Source: Gaoshiqia sediminis (GTDB lineage Bacteria > Bacteroidota > Bacteroidia > Bacteroidales > Prolixibacteraceae). Taken from it: a stretch of 64,000 bases of DNA. Each line of letters opens with the position of its first letter. The stretch's first letter is position 1. The stretch is from positions 62,001-126,000 of the forward strand of contig NZ_JAPAAF010000005.1 in assembly GCF_025907915.1 (NCBI RefSeq), written 5' to 3'. The notes below the pieces were generated by a model. The model ran no database searches. It was not told where the DNA came from and saw only the letters and a list, made by a program, of their open reading frames with translations. The translations under genes were made by a program, and so were the position numbers. Below, in pieces: positions 36,571-45,549 of this stretch.

Positions 36571-37086
36571 CTAGGGGCGATTTTTGTGGCGAAATTGTCG
36601 TTGCGGAAGGTTAACTTTTTCATCGCTGTCCAGTAAGGACCTGAAAATTCCGGCCAACTTTTCTTTTTGCGTGTCGTCGCAAATAGTTTTCACTTCGAGG
36701 TAAAAATCAGCGGTGGCCATTTTCAGCCGTTCATGTTCTTCTCCAATTTCGTTGGCCAGCTGGGCCAATTGTTGCGGATCGGCAGCTTCCGAAGTCAATT
36801 CAGCTACCATCCTTTTCCGCAAAATATCTAGTCGTCCGGTGATGGATTGGGCTTTTCGATTAAAGGCACGGTTGGCTTCCCGAAAAGTGAGCACCTGCTC
36901 TTCACTCAGTGTCAGCTGTTCGCGAAAAAACCGGGTGCGCTGGTCTCCGGGCACTTCGGTTGTCGGGGCAACCGGTGCTTTTTGCTGTTCAGCCCGGATA
37001 TGATAAGCCACTGAAAGGATGGTGGCGAGATTGGTCGCGAATAAGATAACAACCAACCATGTCAATATTTTTACACTTTTAAACAT
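36571..37086 (-). CDS. Spy/CpxP-like periplasmic stress sensor
   Basis: The 171 residues have an N-terminal membrane anchor or signal (ILTWLVVILFATNLATILSV) and an all-helical periplasmic part. The latter contains FFREQLTLSEEQVLTFREAN, a variant of the LTxxQ motif of the Spy/CpxP and heavy-metal-sensor family, followed by long amphipathic helices rich in Lys and Glu. It is the third gene of a sigma/anti-sigma operon. Its ATG overlaps the anti-sigma stop codon (TAATG), a sign of translational coupling. A role in sensing envelope damage or metals and restraining the anti-sigma factor is inferred from position. The stimulus cannot be read from sequence. Confidence 0.82.
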   Translation of the reverse strand: MFKSVKILTWLVVILFATNLATILSVAYHIRAEQQKAPVAPTTEVPGDQRTRFFREQLTLSEEQVLTFREANRAFNRKAQSITGRLDILRKRMVAELTSEAADPQQLAQLANEIGEEHERLKMATADFYLEVKTICDDTQKEKLAGIFRSLLDSDEKVNLPQRQFRHKNRP

Positions 37087-37508
37087 TATTCCAAATTTAG
37101 TAGAAACAGTTCAATCGGTTCGTGCGATAAATCATTCAATGGGAAAAGAGCCGCTTCCTGGCTTACGGTTTGGCGCGGGGAATCATAATGCCCGCCAACC
37201 CAAATGCCGAACTGAATTCCGAGTGCCAGCACCAGCAAGAAAAAGGCCGGTTGTAGAACCCTTTTCGACTGCCAGACCGGTAGTTCCCGCGTTGAGCTGA
37301 TTTTATGTTTCACCTTGGCATAAAAATAAGGATCGAAGGGAAGGTTGCGGTCATCTTCCAGCAAGGCCATATCAGCTTTCAACTCCTGAAAAAGCCTGCG
37401 GCAGCTGCCACAGCTTTCCAGGTGGGCGGCTACCTGCTTCATTTGTTCATCCGGCAAGCTCCCTTCCAGAAAGAAAATCAATTGTTCTTGTATGGTTTTA
37501 TGGCTCAT
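37086..37508 (-). CDS. Membrane anti-sigma factor with zinc-finger domain
   Basis: From the ATG at 37508 (MSHKTIQEQLIFFLEGSLPD) the product is 140 residues, with an upstream ATG at 37565 that would overlap the sigma gene by eight bases. It shows the zf-HC2 motif of ZAS-type anti-sigma factors, HLESCGSCRRLFQEL (H-x3-C-x2-C), which binds the ECF sigma factor. One membrane helix follows (VLQPAFFLLVLALGIQFGIWV), then a short periplasmic tail. It sits directly downstream of the ECF sigma gene, which it should hold inactive at the inner membrane. Confidence 0.86.
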   Translation of the reverse strand: MSHKTIQEQLIFFLEGSLPDEQMKQVAAHLESCGSCRRLFQELKADMALLEDDRNLPFDPYFYAKVKHKISSTRELPVWQSKRVLQPAFFLLVLALGIQFGIWVGGHYDSPRQTVSQEAALFPLNDLSHEPIELFLLNLE

Positions 37509-37557
37509 AACTCGCTCTTTTTGGATGTGACACATTTTTCTTGTAAAACTGGCGCAT

Positions 37558-38130
37558 TCAATCATCTTTTTTATAACACTTGTACAACTTTTTTTGCAGG
37601 TTGAGTTTTGCCCGGTGAATCAGTGACTCCACCGAAGCCAGTGAAAGTCCCATTACCTCTGCAATTTTCTGGTAAGGCAAATCCTCGAATTTATTGAGGG
37701 TGAAGGCTACGCGCTGCCGTTCGGGCAGGCTATCGATGGCCGCGTGCAGCCGTTCGCGCCGCTGTTTGTTTTCCAACCCACGATCGGGCCGGTCGCTCGA
37801 ACTTTCGGAAGGCAAATTGGGCTGCCCCTGTCCAAAAATAGTTTCGAAAGAGCGGAACAGTTTTCGGCGTTTGTTGTCGCGGATAAAGTTCAGGGATTTA
37901 TTGATGGCAATGCGGTAAATCCAGGTGGACAGTTTTGAGTCGGACCGAAACCCTGCCATAGAACGGTACACTTCCACAAAAACCTCCTGGGCCAGATCTT
38001 CCGCATCATTTCGCTGATGAACCAGGCCCATGCAGGTATTCAGCACCATTTGCTGATGTTGTTCAACCAGGACCTGAAAGGCTTTTTCATTTCCGCTAAT
38101 TACCGATCGGACCAATTCCTGATCATTCAT
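37558..38130 (-). CDS. ECF-type RNA polymerase sigma factor
   Basis: The 190 residues contain sigma region 2 (AEDLAQEVFVEVYRSMAGF, then KLSTWIYRIAINKSLNFIRD) and region 4 (LPERQRVAFTLNKFEDLPYQ followed by KIAEVMGLSLASVESLIHRAKLNL), and lack regions 1 and 3, as expected for ECF sigma factors. The linker is Gly/Ser-rich and charged. It heads an operon with an anti-sigma and a Spy/CpxP-like gene, a common envelope-stress layout. Such operons are usually self-activated, but no matching -35/-10 pair could be named in the 287-base gap upstream. Confidence 0.93.
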   Translation of the reverse strand: MNDQELVRSVISGNEKAFQVLVEQHQQMVLNTCMGLVHQRNDAEDLAQEVFVEVYRSMAGFRSDSKLSTWIYRIAINKSLNFIRDNKRRKLFRSFETIFGQGQPNLPSESSSDRPDRGLENKQRRERLHAAIDSLPERQRVAFTLNKFEDLPYQKIAEVMGLSLASVESLIHRAKLNLQKKLYKCYKKDD

Positions 38131-38417
38131 GTACGTTAGGGTTCAATTTTCAGTGTTTGACACCAGACTGACAACAAACTTGCGTCCGTAGTCCTATAAT
38201 ATTTACAGCTGGTGAAAATCTATCCGGAAACCAAAGTTACAAAAAGATGCGGGAAGCTATAAAAGCAGAGCTGTTGAATGGATTTTGCCGATTTAGCAAC
38301 TAAGCCGGAAAATCGAGAAAAAAGGTATTCATTCTTTTTGAAGACAAAAAGCTAATTTCAGCGAATTCAAAGTCCAATAAATTGCTATTTTAGTAGCCTC
38401 TTACAAACCAACAATTT

Positions 38418-40247
38418 ATGAATCTGACGATTATTGACGTTATAATCATTGCGTTATACCTATTATCCACAGTTGTCATTGGCCTCGTTCTTAAAAAAGT
38501 AGCTCAAAAAAGCAAATCCAATTACCTGCTTGGAGGAAACAAGTTACCCTGGTACATGCTCGGTTTATCAAATGCTTCCGGAATGTTTGACATTTCCGGC
38601 ACCATGTGGCTGGTCACGCTTCTGTTTGTTTATGGTTTGAAAAGTATCTGGATTCCATGGCTTTGGCCGGTGTTCAACCAAATCTTCCTGATGGTTTTCC
38701 TGAGTATTTGGCTGCGCCGATCTAACGTAACTACAGGCGCCGAATGGATCAATACGCGCTTTGGCCGCACGCGCGACAGCAACCTCTCGCACGGGGTGGT
38801 CGTTATTTTCGCACTGATCCTGTGTTTGGGCTATCTGGCTTACGGTTTTATTGGTCTCGGAAAATTCGTCATGATCTTCATTCCCTGGGACGTGGTGGCC
38901 CCATACATTCCATTCACTGTTCCCGAAGCTTACGTGCCCCACATCTATGGAATAACTTTCACGCTGTTTGCTGTATTTTACGCCGTGTTGGGTGGGATGA
39001 CCAGTATCGTTTGGGCTGATGTGCTTCAATACATCATCATGACCGTTTCTGCCATTCTGATTGGTGTTCTGGCCATGAAAGCCCTCACCGTTGAACAACT
39101 GCTGGTCCCTGAAGGATGGCACAGTCCGTTTTTTGGCTGGCGGCTCGACGAGCTCGACTGGCATGGCCTGATTGACGAAGTGAACGAAAAGATTGCCAGC
39201 GACGGCTATTCGCTCTTCACCATCTTCTTTATGATGATGGTATTTAAAGGATTGTTGGTTTCGATTGCAGGCCCGGCCCCTACCTACGACATGCAGAAGA
39301 TCCTTTCGACCAAAACGCCGAAAGAAGCTGCCAAGATGAGCGCCTTTGTATCGGTGGTGCTCATGCCCATCCGGTACTTCATGATTGCCGGTTTTGCCGT
39401 GCTGGCCATTTTGTATTTCGATAAGCTCAACCTAATGGTTGCCGGGAAGATTGATTTTGAACAGATTCTACCTTCGTCCATTGCCCAGTTTGTTCCGGTA
39501 GGCTTTATGGGGTTATTGCTGGCCGGGTTGCTCGCTGCCTTCAACTCGACCTTTGCCGGTACACTGAATGCCGCACAGGCCTACGTAGTAAACGACATTT
39601 ACCTGCGCTACGTCAACCCCGAAGCGTCCAACAATAAAATCAAAAACATCAATTATGCCACGGGAATTATCGTGGTAATCATCAGCATTATCTTTGGTGT
39701 TTTTGCCCAAAACGTAAACAGCATGTTGCAATGGATTGTATCGGCCCTGTATGGAAGCTACGTGGTATCGAACGTGTTGAAATGGTACTGGTGGCGCTTC
39801 AACGGCTACGGCTACTTCTGGGGGATGGTGGCCGGGTTGATCCCTGCCCTGATTTTTCCGTATGTTTTCAGCGGAACGCTCGATCTGTACTATTTTCCCT
39901 GGCTGCTGCTCATCTCCGTTGCAGGCGCACTACTCGGGACTTTCCTCACCAAGCCCACCAACGAAGTGGTGCTGAAAGAATTTTACCGCTCCGTGCGTCC
40001 CTGGGGATTCTGGGGACCAATTAAAGCAAAGGTGATGGTTGAAGATCCTGCGTTTTTACCCAACAAAAACTTTAAGCTCGACATGTTTAACGTGCTAATA
40101 GGCACTATTGCACAAACAGCGTTGGTTGCCATGCCGATATACATTGTGCTGCAAGATTTCCTGCCAGTCTGGTTTACAGTGATCATTACCGTTATTTGCG
40201 GGGCAATCCTGAAAAAAACCTGGTGGGACAGGCTGCCGGAACGCTAA
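38418..40247 (+). CDS. Sodium:solute symporter (SSS family)
   Basis: This inner-membrane protein of 609 residues has about 14 hydrophobic helices, opening with IIDVIIIALYLLSTVVIGLVL and the SSS N-terminal pattern NYLLGGNKLPWYMLGLSNAS. The core helices carry GLLLAGLLAAFNSTFAGTLNAAQAY, the conserved Ser/Thr-rich segment of helix 9 that forms the Na2 site in vSGLT-like proteins. Family members carry sugars, proline, pantothenate, sialic acid and other solutes. Closeness to the alpha-glucuronidase gene, which converges on it, suggests a sugar or sugar acid but does not show it. No operon partner is seen except the tiny ORF 217 bases downstream. Confidence 0.9.
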   Translation: MNLTIIDVIIIALYLLSTVVIGLVLKKVAQKSKSNYLLGGNKLPWYMLGLSNASGMFDISGTMWLVTLLFVYGLKSIWIPWLWPVFNQIFLMVFLSIWLRRSNVTTGAEWINTRFGRTRDSNLSHGVVVIFALILCLGYLAYGFIGLGKFVMIFIPWDVVAPYIPFTVPEAYVPHIYGITFTLFAVFYAVLGGMTSIVWADVLQYIIMTVSAILIGVLAMKALTVEQLLVPEGWHSPFFGWRLDELDWHGLIDEVNEKIASDGYSLFTIFFMMMVFKGLLVSIAGPAPTYDMQKILSTKTPKEAAKMSAFVSVVLMPIRYFMIAGFAVLAILYFDKLNLMVAGKIDFEQILPSSIAQFVPVGFMGLLLAGLLAAFNSTFAGTLNAAQAYVVNDIYLRYVNPEASNNKIKNINYATGIIVVIISIIFGVFAQNVNSMLQWIVSALYGSYVVSNVLKWYWWRFNGYGYFWGMVAGLIPALIFPYVFSGTLDLYYFPWLLLISVAGALLGTFLTKPTNEVVLKEFYRSVRPWGFWGPIKAKVMVEDPAFLPNKNFKLDMFNVLIGTIAQTALVAMPIYIVLQDFLPVWFTVIITVICGAILKKTWWDRLPER

Positions 40248-40463
40248 ACGCGAAAATCCGGGAATCGTTACAGCGGCAAATGAATCTCATATAGAAATCA
40301 TTTTCTGCAATAGCCTGTCTTTTTTCATGAAATTTGCAATAAATTTTCTGTTCATTTGTCCAATTGGCAAAAATCGTTCGCCGAAAAAATAGCTGTTTTG
40401 GCCGATAATTTTATAGTAAATCGATTGGATGATTTACTTTTATAGAAATTTTACAACCACGCT

Positions 40464-40721
40464 ATGAAATTATTCATACTCTCCTCCTCCATCTTTTATT
40501 TGCTGGGATTAAAGATGACCCACAACATCGAGATGAACCAAAAAATGGACATGGATACCGTGCGGATCAGCATTCCCGCCGAGCAAAAACTAATGCAGCC
40601 CGATGATACCAGCAAACTGATCCTTGAACCGGGCAAAGATGAAAAAGCCCCGCAATCCACCAGCGGTTCCAATCCGCTAACCGCTCCCAAGCCTGTTCAT
40701 CCAATTGATAAAATTGAATAA
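40464..40721 (+). CDS. Small hypothetical protein
   Basis: An 85-residue frame starts at an ATG with a hydrophobic N-terminus (MKLFILSSSIFYLLGL). The rest is polar, proline- and lysine-rich and probably unstructured (KLILEPGKDEKAPQST and TAPKPVHPIDKIE). It resembles no family I know. Codon use looks like that of the neighbours, and no other gene claims the strand, so it may be real and exported. An AT-rich stem (AGTAAATC 40415-40422 with GATTTACT 40431-40438) lies just before it, and a GCCGTA/TACGGC hairpin (40728-40747) lies just after it, without a T-run. Confidence 0.45.
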   Translation: MKLFILSSSIFYLLGLKMTHNIEMNQKMDMDTVRISIPAEQKLMQPDDTSKLILEPGKDEKAPQSTSGSNPLTAPKPVHPIDKIE

Positions 40722-40847
40722 CATCTAGCCGTATTCAGGACTACGGCCTACTTTCCAGGCGGCGCAAAGATAAAATCAGCTCTACCCGAAAAATTATGTT
40801 TCGCCATTTGACCCCGGTTCCTATATGCTGAGGTTTCACTTGCATTC

Positions 40848-40880
40848 AAAAAAGAAAGCACACCACCAAGTGGCATGCTT
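40848..40880 (-). terminator. Intrinsic terminator of the alpha-glucuronidase gene
   Basis: On the minus strand the hairpin AAGCA-TG-CCAC / GTGG-TG-TGCTT, with a 2x2 internal loop and a TTG apical loop, is followed by TCTTTTTT. Confidence 0.7.
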
Positions 40881-40924
40881 CCATTTTCAATGTATTTTCA
40901 TCTCTATTCTCCCGCTTCCCGCAA

Positions 40925-43075
40925 TCAGTTATGGTGCGTCATATCGAATTTGATTTTTTTCAGCTCATCCAGATCGTGTATTGGCCGTTCGAGTTCGAGT
41001 GGAATTGGCATTTTCGAAAACGTTTGAAAATACAACAAACAAGCATCGCGCCACCAAATGGCTTCGGTGGTTTGTATTTTCAATTTTTGCTGTACATGAG
41101 CAAAACGTTCCGTGTCAATTATTCCATCCAGGGCATCCCACTTTTGCTGAAATAAACGGGTTTCTTCCACACCTGCATAATAATGATAGCACAATTCTTC
41201 CCATAGCGTTTTGCCCGATTTCATCCGGTAGTCCCATGGCAAATGATGAAACCACAGCAAGAGTTCATCCGGACAAGTTTGCTTGTTATTGTAGAGTTCT
41301 TTCAGAGGTGAGAAATATTGTTCCGTTGCTTTACTTCCGGTTTCTGAACGGTCGAACCCAATGCCATCTTCCGAGGCTTTATGAAAGTACGAAGGCAGCC
41401 AATCCTCGCGTGCGCCGGGCACTTCGCACCAAGGTTCGGGGCCGTGGTGATGGCTCCATCCCATCAGGTGATGCAGGCCGAGCGGGGTCATATAGTTTAC
41501 CACCGCCTCACGCGAACGCATCATGATATCGACAACCGATTGTTCAAACTCAGGTTTCAGCGTAAAAGTCATTCTTACCCATTCCCGTGCCAGTTCATCC
41601 AGGGCTAGTTCATGGTTCCAGGCAAGCCTACCGTAAGCGTACCAGTTGGCTTGGGCAAACTGATGGCCGCACCAGTTTGTATCGCGGCCAATATTGGCGA
41701 CAGCAGCTATCGCTGATTTTTCTGATGCGAAAAGCGATCCATCCGTTGTTTTTGCCACGGTGGATTCTTTCCCTTTTCCCCAAGTGTCGCTTTCAAAGCA
41801 CTCTTTCTGCATGGGAGCCAGGTAGGCCAGGTGATTGGAAAAACCCAGATATTCCTGTGTCAGTTGAAACTCAATCATCGCCGGTGTCTGCTGCATGGCG
41901 CCAAACAAAGGGCTGAACGGCTCTCTCGGCTGAAAATCTACCGGCCCGTTTTTCACCTGGATGATCACATTGTCGGCAAACTGTCCATCAAACGGCATAA
42001 ATTCATTGTAAGCCTGCTTGGCCCTGTCGGTATCCGAAGGCGAATATACAAATGCGCGCCACATCACCACCCCACCATGTGGTTTAAGCGCTGCGGCCAA
42101 CATGTTGGCGCCGTCGGCATGGGTGCGGCCAAAATCCTGCGGCCCTGGCTGTCCTTCCGAGTTTGCTTTCACCAAAAAACCACCGAAATCCGGAATCAGC
42201 CCGTAAATATCATCGGCCTTTTGTTTCCACCATTTTATCACTTCTTCATTCAGCGGATCGGCAGTAGCAAGACCGTCGAGCACAACTGGCGACGAGAAAT
42301 TCACCGACATGTACACTTTCAAGTGGTAGGGTCGCAGCACGTCAGCCACTTTGGCAAACTTGCGGATATATTCATCCGTTAAAACCTGCGGAGAAGCATT
42401 CACATTGTTCAAAACCGTTCCGTTTATACCCACAGAGGCATTCGCACGGGCATAATCCACATAACGCTGAAGGACCACTTCATCATTTTTCGGGTAATTC
42501 CACCAAATGGAATGGCCGGCATAACCACGTTCCACTGTGCCATCCAGATTGTCCCAGTGGTTCAGCAGGCGCAAATCGTATTTGGGCGACTCGATTTTTT
42601 CGAGCGCGTAAACTGGCTGACCCGTTTGAAGCAAGCGAATCAGTTCAAAAGTGCCATAAAGTATTCCGGCATCGGTGTTGGCTGCAATCAGAATGGCCGA
42701 GCCTTTTCCAACAGGTATGGTCCTTAATAAATAGCCTTCGTCGCCAACAGACCGCAACTCGTCTTTTGTAAAAAATTGACTGACCGATTTATTACTTGCC
42801 AAAGACAATATAATACTGCGTTCACCAAATTTACTATCCGTTTTTAAGGAACAGCCCGTCAGGCCCAGAAAAGCCTGTTGCAGTTCATCCGAGGCTATAT
42901 TCAAGGTTTGTGATTGGCCAAGTATGGCCAACGTTTCGATCTGATTCTGATAATTTGAAGCTACATTTTCGGGCAATTTTTCGTACCGGAGCCACAATTC
43001 CGACCCATCTTCTGCCATCACCCAAAAGGGCAGGCAAAACAGGTAACAAAACAGGTAATATTTATTGAATTTCAT
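40925..43075 (-). CDS. aguA: Alpha-glucuronidase, glycoside hydrolase family 67
   Basis: The enzyme removes (4-O-methyl)glucuronic acid from the non-reducing end of xylo-oligosaccharides. The 716 residues have a signal peptide (YYLFCYLFCLPFWVMA), an N-terminal GH67N domain (about 25-150), a TIM barrel and the GH67 C-terminal helical domain. The catalytic acid is expected at the Glu of VKANSEGQPGPQDFGRTH (about 305). The general-base pair maps to the Asp of VKNGPVDFQPREP and the Glu that follows. Other hallmarks are RLLNHWDNLDGTVERGYAG and MGWSHHHGPEPWCEVPGARE. It is transcribed away from the PL1-SusCD operon across a gap of about 940 bases. The pairing is odd, because GH67 acts on xylan and the other genes look pectin-directed. 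Confidence 0.93.
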   Translation of the reverse strand: MKFNKYYLFCYLFCLPFWVMAEDGSELWLRYEKLPENVASNYQNQIETLAILGQSQTLNIASDELQQAFLGLTGCSLKTDSKFGERSIILSLASNKSVSQFFTKDELRSVGDEGYLLRTIPVGKGSAILIAANTDAGILYGTFELIRLLQTGQPVYALEKIESPKYDLRLLNHWDNLDGTVERGYAGHSIWWNYPKNDEVVLQRYVDYARANASVGINGTVLNNVNASPQVLTDEYIRKFAKVADVLRPYHLKVYMSVNFSSPVVLDGLATADPLNEEVIKWWKQKADDIYGLIPDFGGFLVKANSEGQPGPQDFGRTHADGANMLAAALKPHGGVVMWRAFVYSPSDTDRAKQAYNEFMPFDGQFADNVIIQVKNGPVDFQPREPFSPLFGAMQQTPAMIEFQLTQEYLGFSNHLAYLAPMQKECFESDTWGKGKESTVAKTTDGSLFASEKSAIAAVANIGRDTNWCGHQFAQANWYAYGRLAWNHELALDELAREWVRMTFTLKPEFEQSVVDIMMRSREAVVNYMTPLGLHHLMGWSHHHGPEPWCEVPGAREDWLPSYFHKASEDGIGFDRSETGSKATEQYFSPLKELYNNKQTCPDELLLWFHHLPWDYRMKSGKTLWEELCYHYYAGVEETRLFQQKWDALDGIIDTERFAHVQQKLKIQTTEAIWWRDACLLYFQTFSKMPIPLELERPIHDLDELKKIKFDMTHHN

Positions 43076-43550
43076 AAGATGGAAATATGAATTAGAAATG
43101 GATATAAAACTAACTGAATTGTTGCGTTGCGACCAGTACTATATTTGCAACTAACACGATCATTTTTGCATTGCGATTGTCATTATTTCGTCAAAATAAA
43201 ATCCCTCATTTACCGGAATCTTCTCTCTCTGAAATAAACAATAAGGCACAAATAAACATAGGTTCAAATACCACATACAAATCATTTATAATGAACTTTA
43301 CTACAACTCAAAAAGGCTCAAATAAGTTATGTTTACAGGTAATTTTTTGTTGATTTAAGAATATTTGGAATTATTCTAAATAACAACTATCTAAAGAGAA
43401 TATTACTAGTATATATTTCGTCCTTACACGAAAAAAAGCCCTAGCGATCAAATCATTATACCCATTTAAAAATCATTAACAAATTGATATACTTGTCATT
43501 AAAAAAATCCCCCATTGACTGGATCGTTTTTGTATAACTGACAAAATCAT
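43076..43550. other. AT-rich intergenic stretch without a supported gene
   Basis: This is the first half of the gap between aguA and the lyase gene. It contains a plus-strand TATATTTG (43140-43147) with a TTG 18 bases upstream, but no open frame follows it closely. No tRNA, terminator or repeat was recognised. The aguA promoter should lie at its left end, but no clear minus-strand TAnnTTTG was found. Confidence 0.5.
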
Positions 43551-43580
43551 TTTGAAGATATTCGAAATATACTATTTTTG
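43551..43580 (+). promoter_or_regulatory. Likely promoter of the PL1-SusCD operon
   Basis: TTTG at 43551-43554 and TATTTTTG at 43573-43580 are 18 bases apart, close to the phylum promoter pattern. The start would be near 43587, giving an unusually long leader of about 425 bases before the lyase ATG at 44013, with both inverted repeats inside it. Confidence 0.5.
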
Positions 43581-43722
43581 CTGTCCCTAAAAAAACGACT
43601 TAACTACTCCAATGGCTTACAAACCGTAAGCTCCTAATTTGATTATTTAATCATTCAGAAAACTAAACTATGACATACGATCAGTACATGAATATCTTTT
43701 CACAGCCCCTTTTTTACCTGGG

Positions 43723-43742
43723 TTCCGTTTGCGCAAACGGAA
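43723..43742. promoter_or_regulatory. Perfect 20-bp palindrome, LacI-type operator candidate (site 1)
   Basis: The site is exactly self-complementary: half-site TTCCGTTTGC and its inverse, with a central CG. LacI/GalR-family operators have this shape. It shares TTCCGTT with site 2. Confidence 0.6.
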
Positions 43743-43886
43743 AAATATTTTTGCAATCAATATGGTTGAAGATTAAAAGAAAAATAGTTTTCCCGCCGCT
43801 GAACCGATCTTTTTCGAAAGAAAGTCCATCGGCTCGCCTAAACATCATAAACATCTTTGATTCAGTCGTTACATTTTTTTTAAATA

Positions 43887-43908
43887 GTTCCGTTAACGTT
43901 GACGGAAC
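43887..43908. promoter_or_regulatory. 22-bp near-perfect inverted repeat, LacI-type operator candidate (site 2)
   Basis: GTTCCGTTAAC faces GTTGACGGAAC; the two arms are complementary at 20 of 22 positions and the centre is AACGTT. The centre lies 165 bases from the centre of site 1, a distance compatible with DNA looping. No lacI-family gene lies in the window. Confidence 0.6.
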
Positions 43909-44012
43909 TAATATGGCACGTTCAATAAATCCTGTTGGATTAGGTGCTTTTTCTCAAAAAATTTGAACTAAATAATCCATCAATGTCCCTTAATAATAAA
44001 CAAACACAAACA

Positions 44013-45395
44013 ATGAATCAAACACGAAAAGCTGTAGGTATTTTCCTGATGGTACTGTTTTCATTCACCGTAAACGCTCAGTCTACACCAGCATTCCCAG
44101 GCGCTGAAGGTGGCGGGAAGTACACCCCAGGCGGCCGTGGAGGCAAAGTGCTATATGTGAATAATCTGAGCGACGATGGAGAAAAGGGCTCGTTGAGATG
44201 GGCTGCTACCCGCAAATACCCCAGAATTGTGGTTTTCAAAGTTTCAGGAACCATTGAGCTGACCAAGAAATTACTCATCCGCAGCAACGATCTGACTATT
44301 GCCGGACAAACCGCCCCGGGTGATGGAATCACCATCAAAAACTACCCGGTAAAAATTGATGCTGACAATGTAATCATCCGATACCTGCGTTTTCGCATGG
44401 GCGACCAAACCGGGCAGCAGTCTGACGCTTTGGAAGGGCAGTTTCGCAAAAATATCATCATCGACCATTGCAGCGTGAGCTGGAGCACCGACGAATCTGC
44501 TTCCTTTTACGGAAATGAAAACTTTACCATGCAATGGTGCATCCTTTCCGAAAGTTTAAACCACTCCGTACACGCTAAAGGCAATCATGGGTACGGGGCC
44601 ATTTGGGGCGGCAAAAATGCATCGTTCCACCACAACCTGCTGGCCCACCACAACAGCCGGAATCCGCGTTTCGATCATCCCGGCATTTACGATTCGCCCG
44701 AGCAGATGAGCGAATACCGCGGAAACGTTGACTTTTCGAACAACGTTGTTTACAACTGGTACAACCATGCCAGCTATGGCGGCGAGGCCGGACAATTCAA
44801 TATCGTCAACAATTACTACAAGCCAGGCAAACAGTCGAAACGGACTGATCAGTTTTTTCAGGCCTATGCAGAAGCATACGGATACGGCTCATTCTACATC
44901 GCCGGAAATGTGGTTGAAGGAAATCGGGAGATTATCAAAGACAATTCCCTCGGAGTAGATCTAAAAGATGATGGTAAAGTAAGCGAAATCCTGACTCCTG
45001 CCCCATTTGCCATTGCCGGTCAACAGAAATATGAACCGGCCAAAAAAGCTTTTAAGCAGGTTTTAAAACATGCCGGAGCTTCGCTCGTCCGCGATGAAGT
45101 TGACCAGCGCATCGTCGGTGAAGTAAAAAACGGAACCACAACTTATTCGGGCAGTAAAGAAAACATTGCCGGTATTATCGACAGTCAGCAGGATGTTGGC
45201 GGATGGCCGTTGCTGAGAACTGCCGCTGCTCCGCAGGATTCCGACGAAGACGGCATGCCCGATGCGTGGGAGTTGAAAAGCAAGCTCAATCCGAATGATT
45301 CGGAAGACGGAAATGCAATCCACAAAAGTGGTTATACCAACCTGGAAGTTTACCTAAACCAGTTGGCAAACCGGAAAAATTCTATTCAGAAATAA
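44013..45395 (+). CDS. Secreted pectate-lyase-like enzyme (polysaccharide lyase family 1 type)
   Basis: From the ATG at 44013 (MNQTRKAVGIFLMVLFSFTV) the product is 460 residues with a signal peptide ending near VNAQS. The frame is open upstream to 43944, but the signal peptide fixes the inner start. The mature part begins PAFPGAEGGGKYTPGGRGG, the usual opening of Bacteroidota PL1-like lyases. A right-handed beta-helix follows (NVIIRYLRFRMGDQTGQQSD, then FRKNIIIDHCSVSWSTDESA and HHNLLAHHNSRNPRF). The NSRNPR arginine is in the position expected for the catalytic Arg. The C-terminus has a calcium-binding-like DSDEDGMPDAWE. It should cleave polygalacturonate by beta-elimination; the exact substrate is inferred from family and context. 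Confidence 0.9.
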   Translation: MNQTRKAVGIFLMVLFSFTVNAQSTPAFPGAEGGGKYTPGGRGGKVLYVNNLSDDGEKGSLRWAATRKYPRIVVFKVSGTIELTKKLLIRSNDLTIAGQTAPGDGITIKNYPVKIDADNVIIRYLRFRMGDQTGQQSDALEGQFRKNIIIDHCSVSWSTDESASFYGNENFTMQWCILSESLNHSVHAKGNHGYGAIWGGKNASFHHNLLAHHNSRNPRFDHPGIYDSPEQMSEYRGNVDFSNNVVYNWYNHASYGGEAGQFNIVNNYYKPGKQSKRTDQFFQAYAEAYGYGSFYIAGNVVEGNREIIKDNSLGVDLKDDGKVSEILTPAPFAIAGQQKYEPAKKAFKQVLKHAGASLVRDEVDQRIVGEVKNGTTTYSGSKENIAGIIDSQQDVGGWPLLRTAAAPQDSDEDGMPDAWELKSKLNPNDSEDGNAIHKSGYTNLEVYLNQLANRKNSIQK

Positions 45396-45549
45396 GAAGA
45401 ATGAAAATAGAGTGTATGGAAGACAAACAATCAAAAATTAATCAATCAGTTAATTAATCATTAATCAATTACAAACTAGTCAGTTGAATCACCTAAGCAG
45501 ATCAGTAATGAGAGATTTGATTCCAACTGCATCAATTAAAAATTATCCT

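Noticed and set aside
43140-43147. Plus-strand TATATTTG box
   Set aside because: It matches the promoter consensus, but nothing is encoded within 400 bases downstream, and the box at 43573 is a better candidate for the lyase operon.
43670-43966. A 98-codon frame before the lyase gene
   Set aside because: It contains both palindromic operator candidates and overlaps the frame leading into the lyase gene; the amino-acid pattern shows no domain or signal peptide.
45396-45549. Repeated TTAATCA-like words between the lyase gene and susC
   Set aside because: They are low-complexity AT sequence with irregular spacing; no inverted or tandem repeat matches the operator motif.
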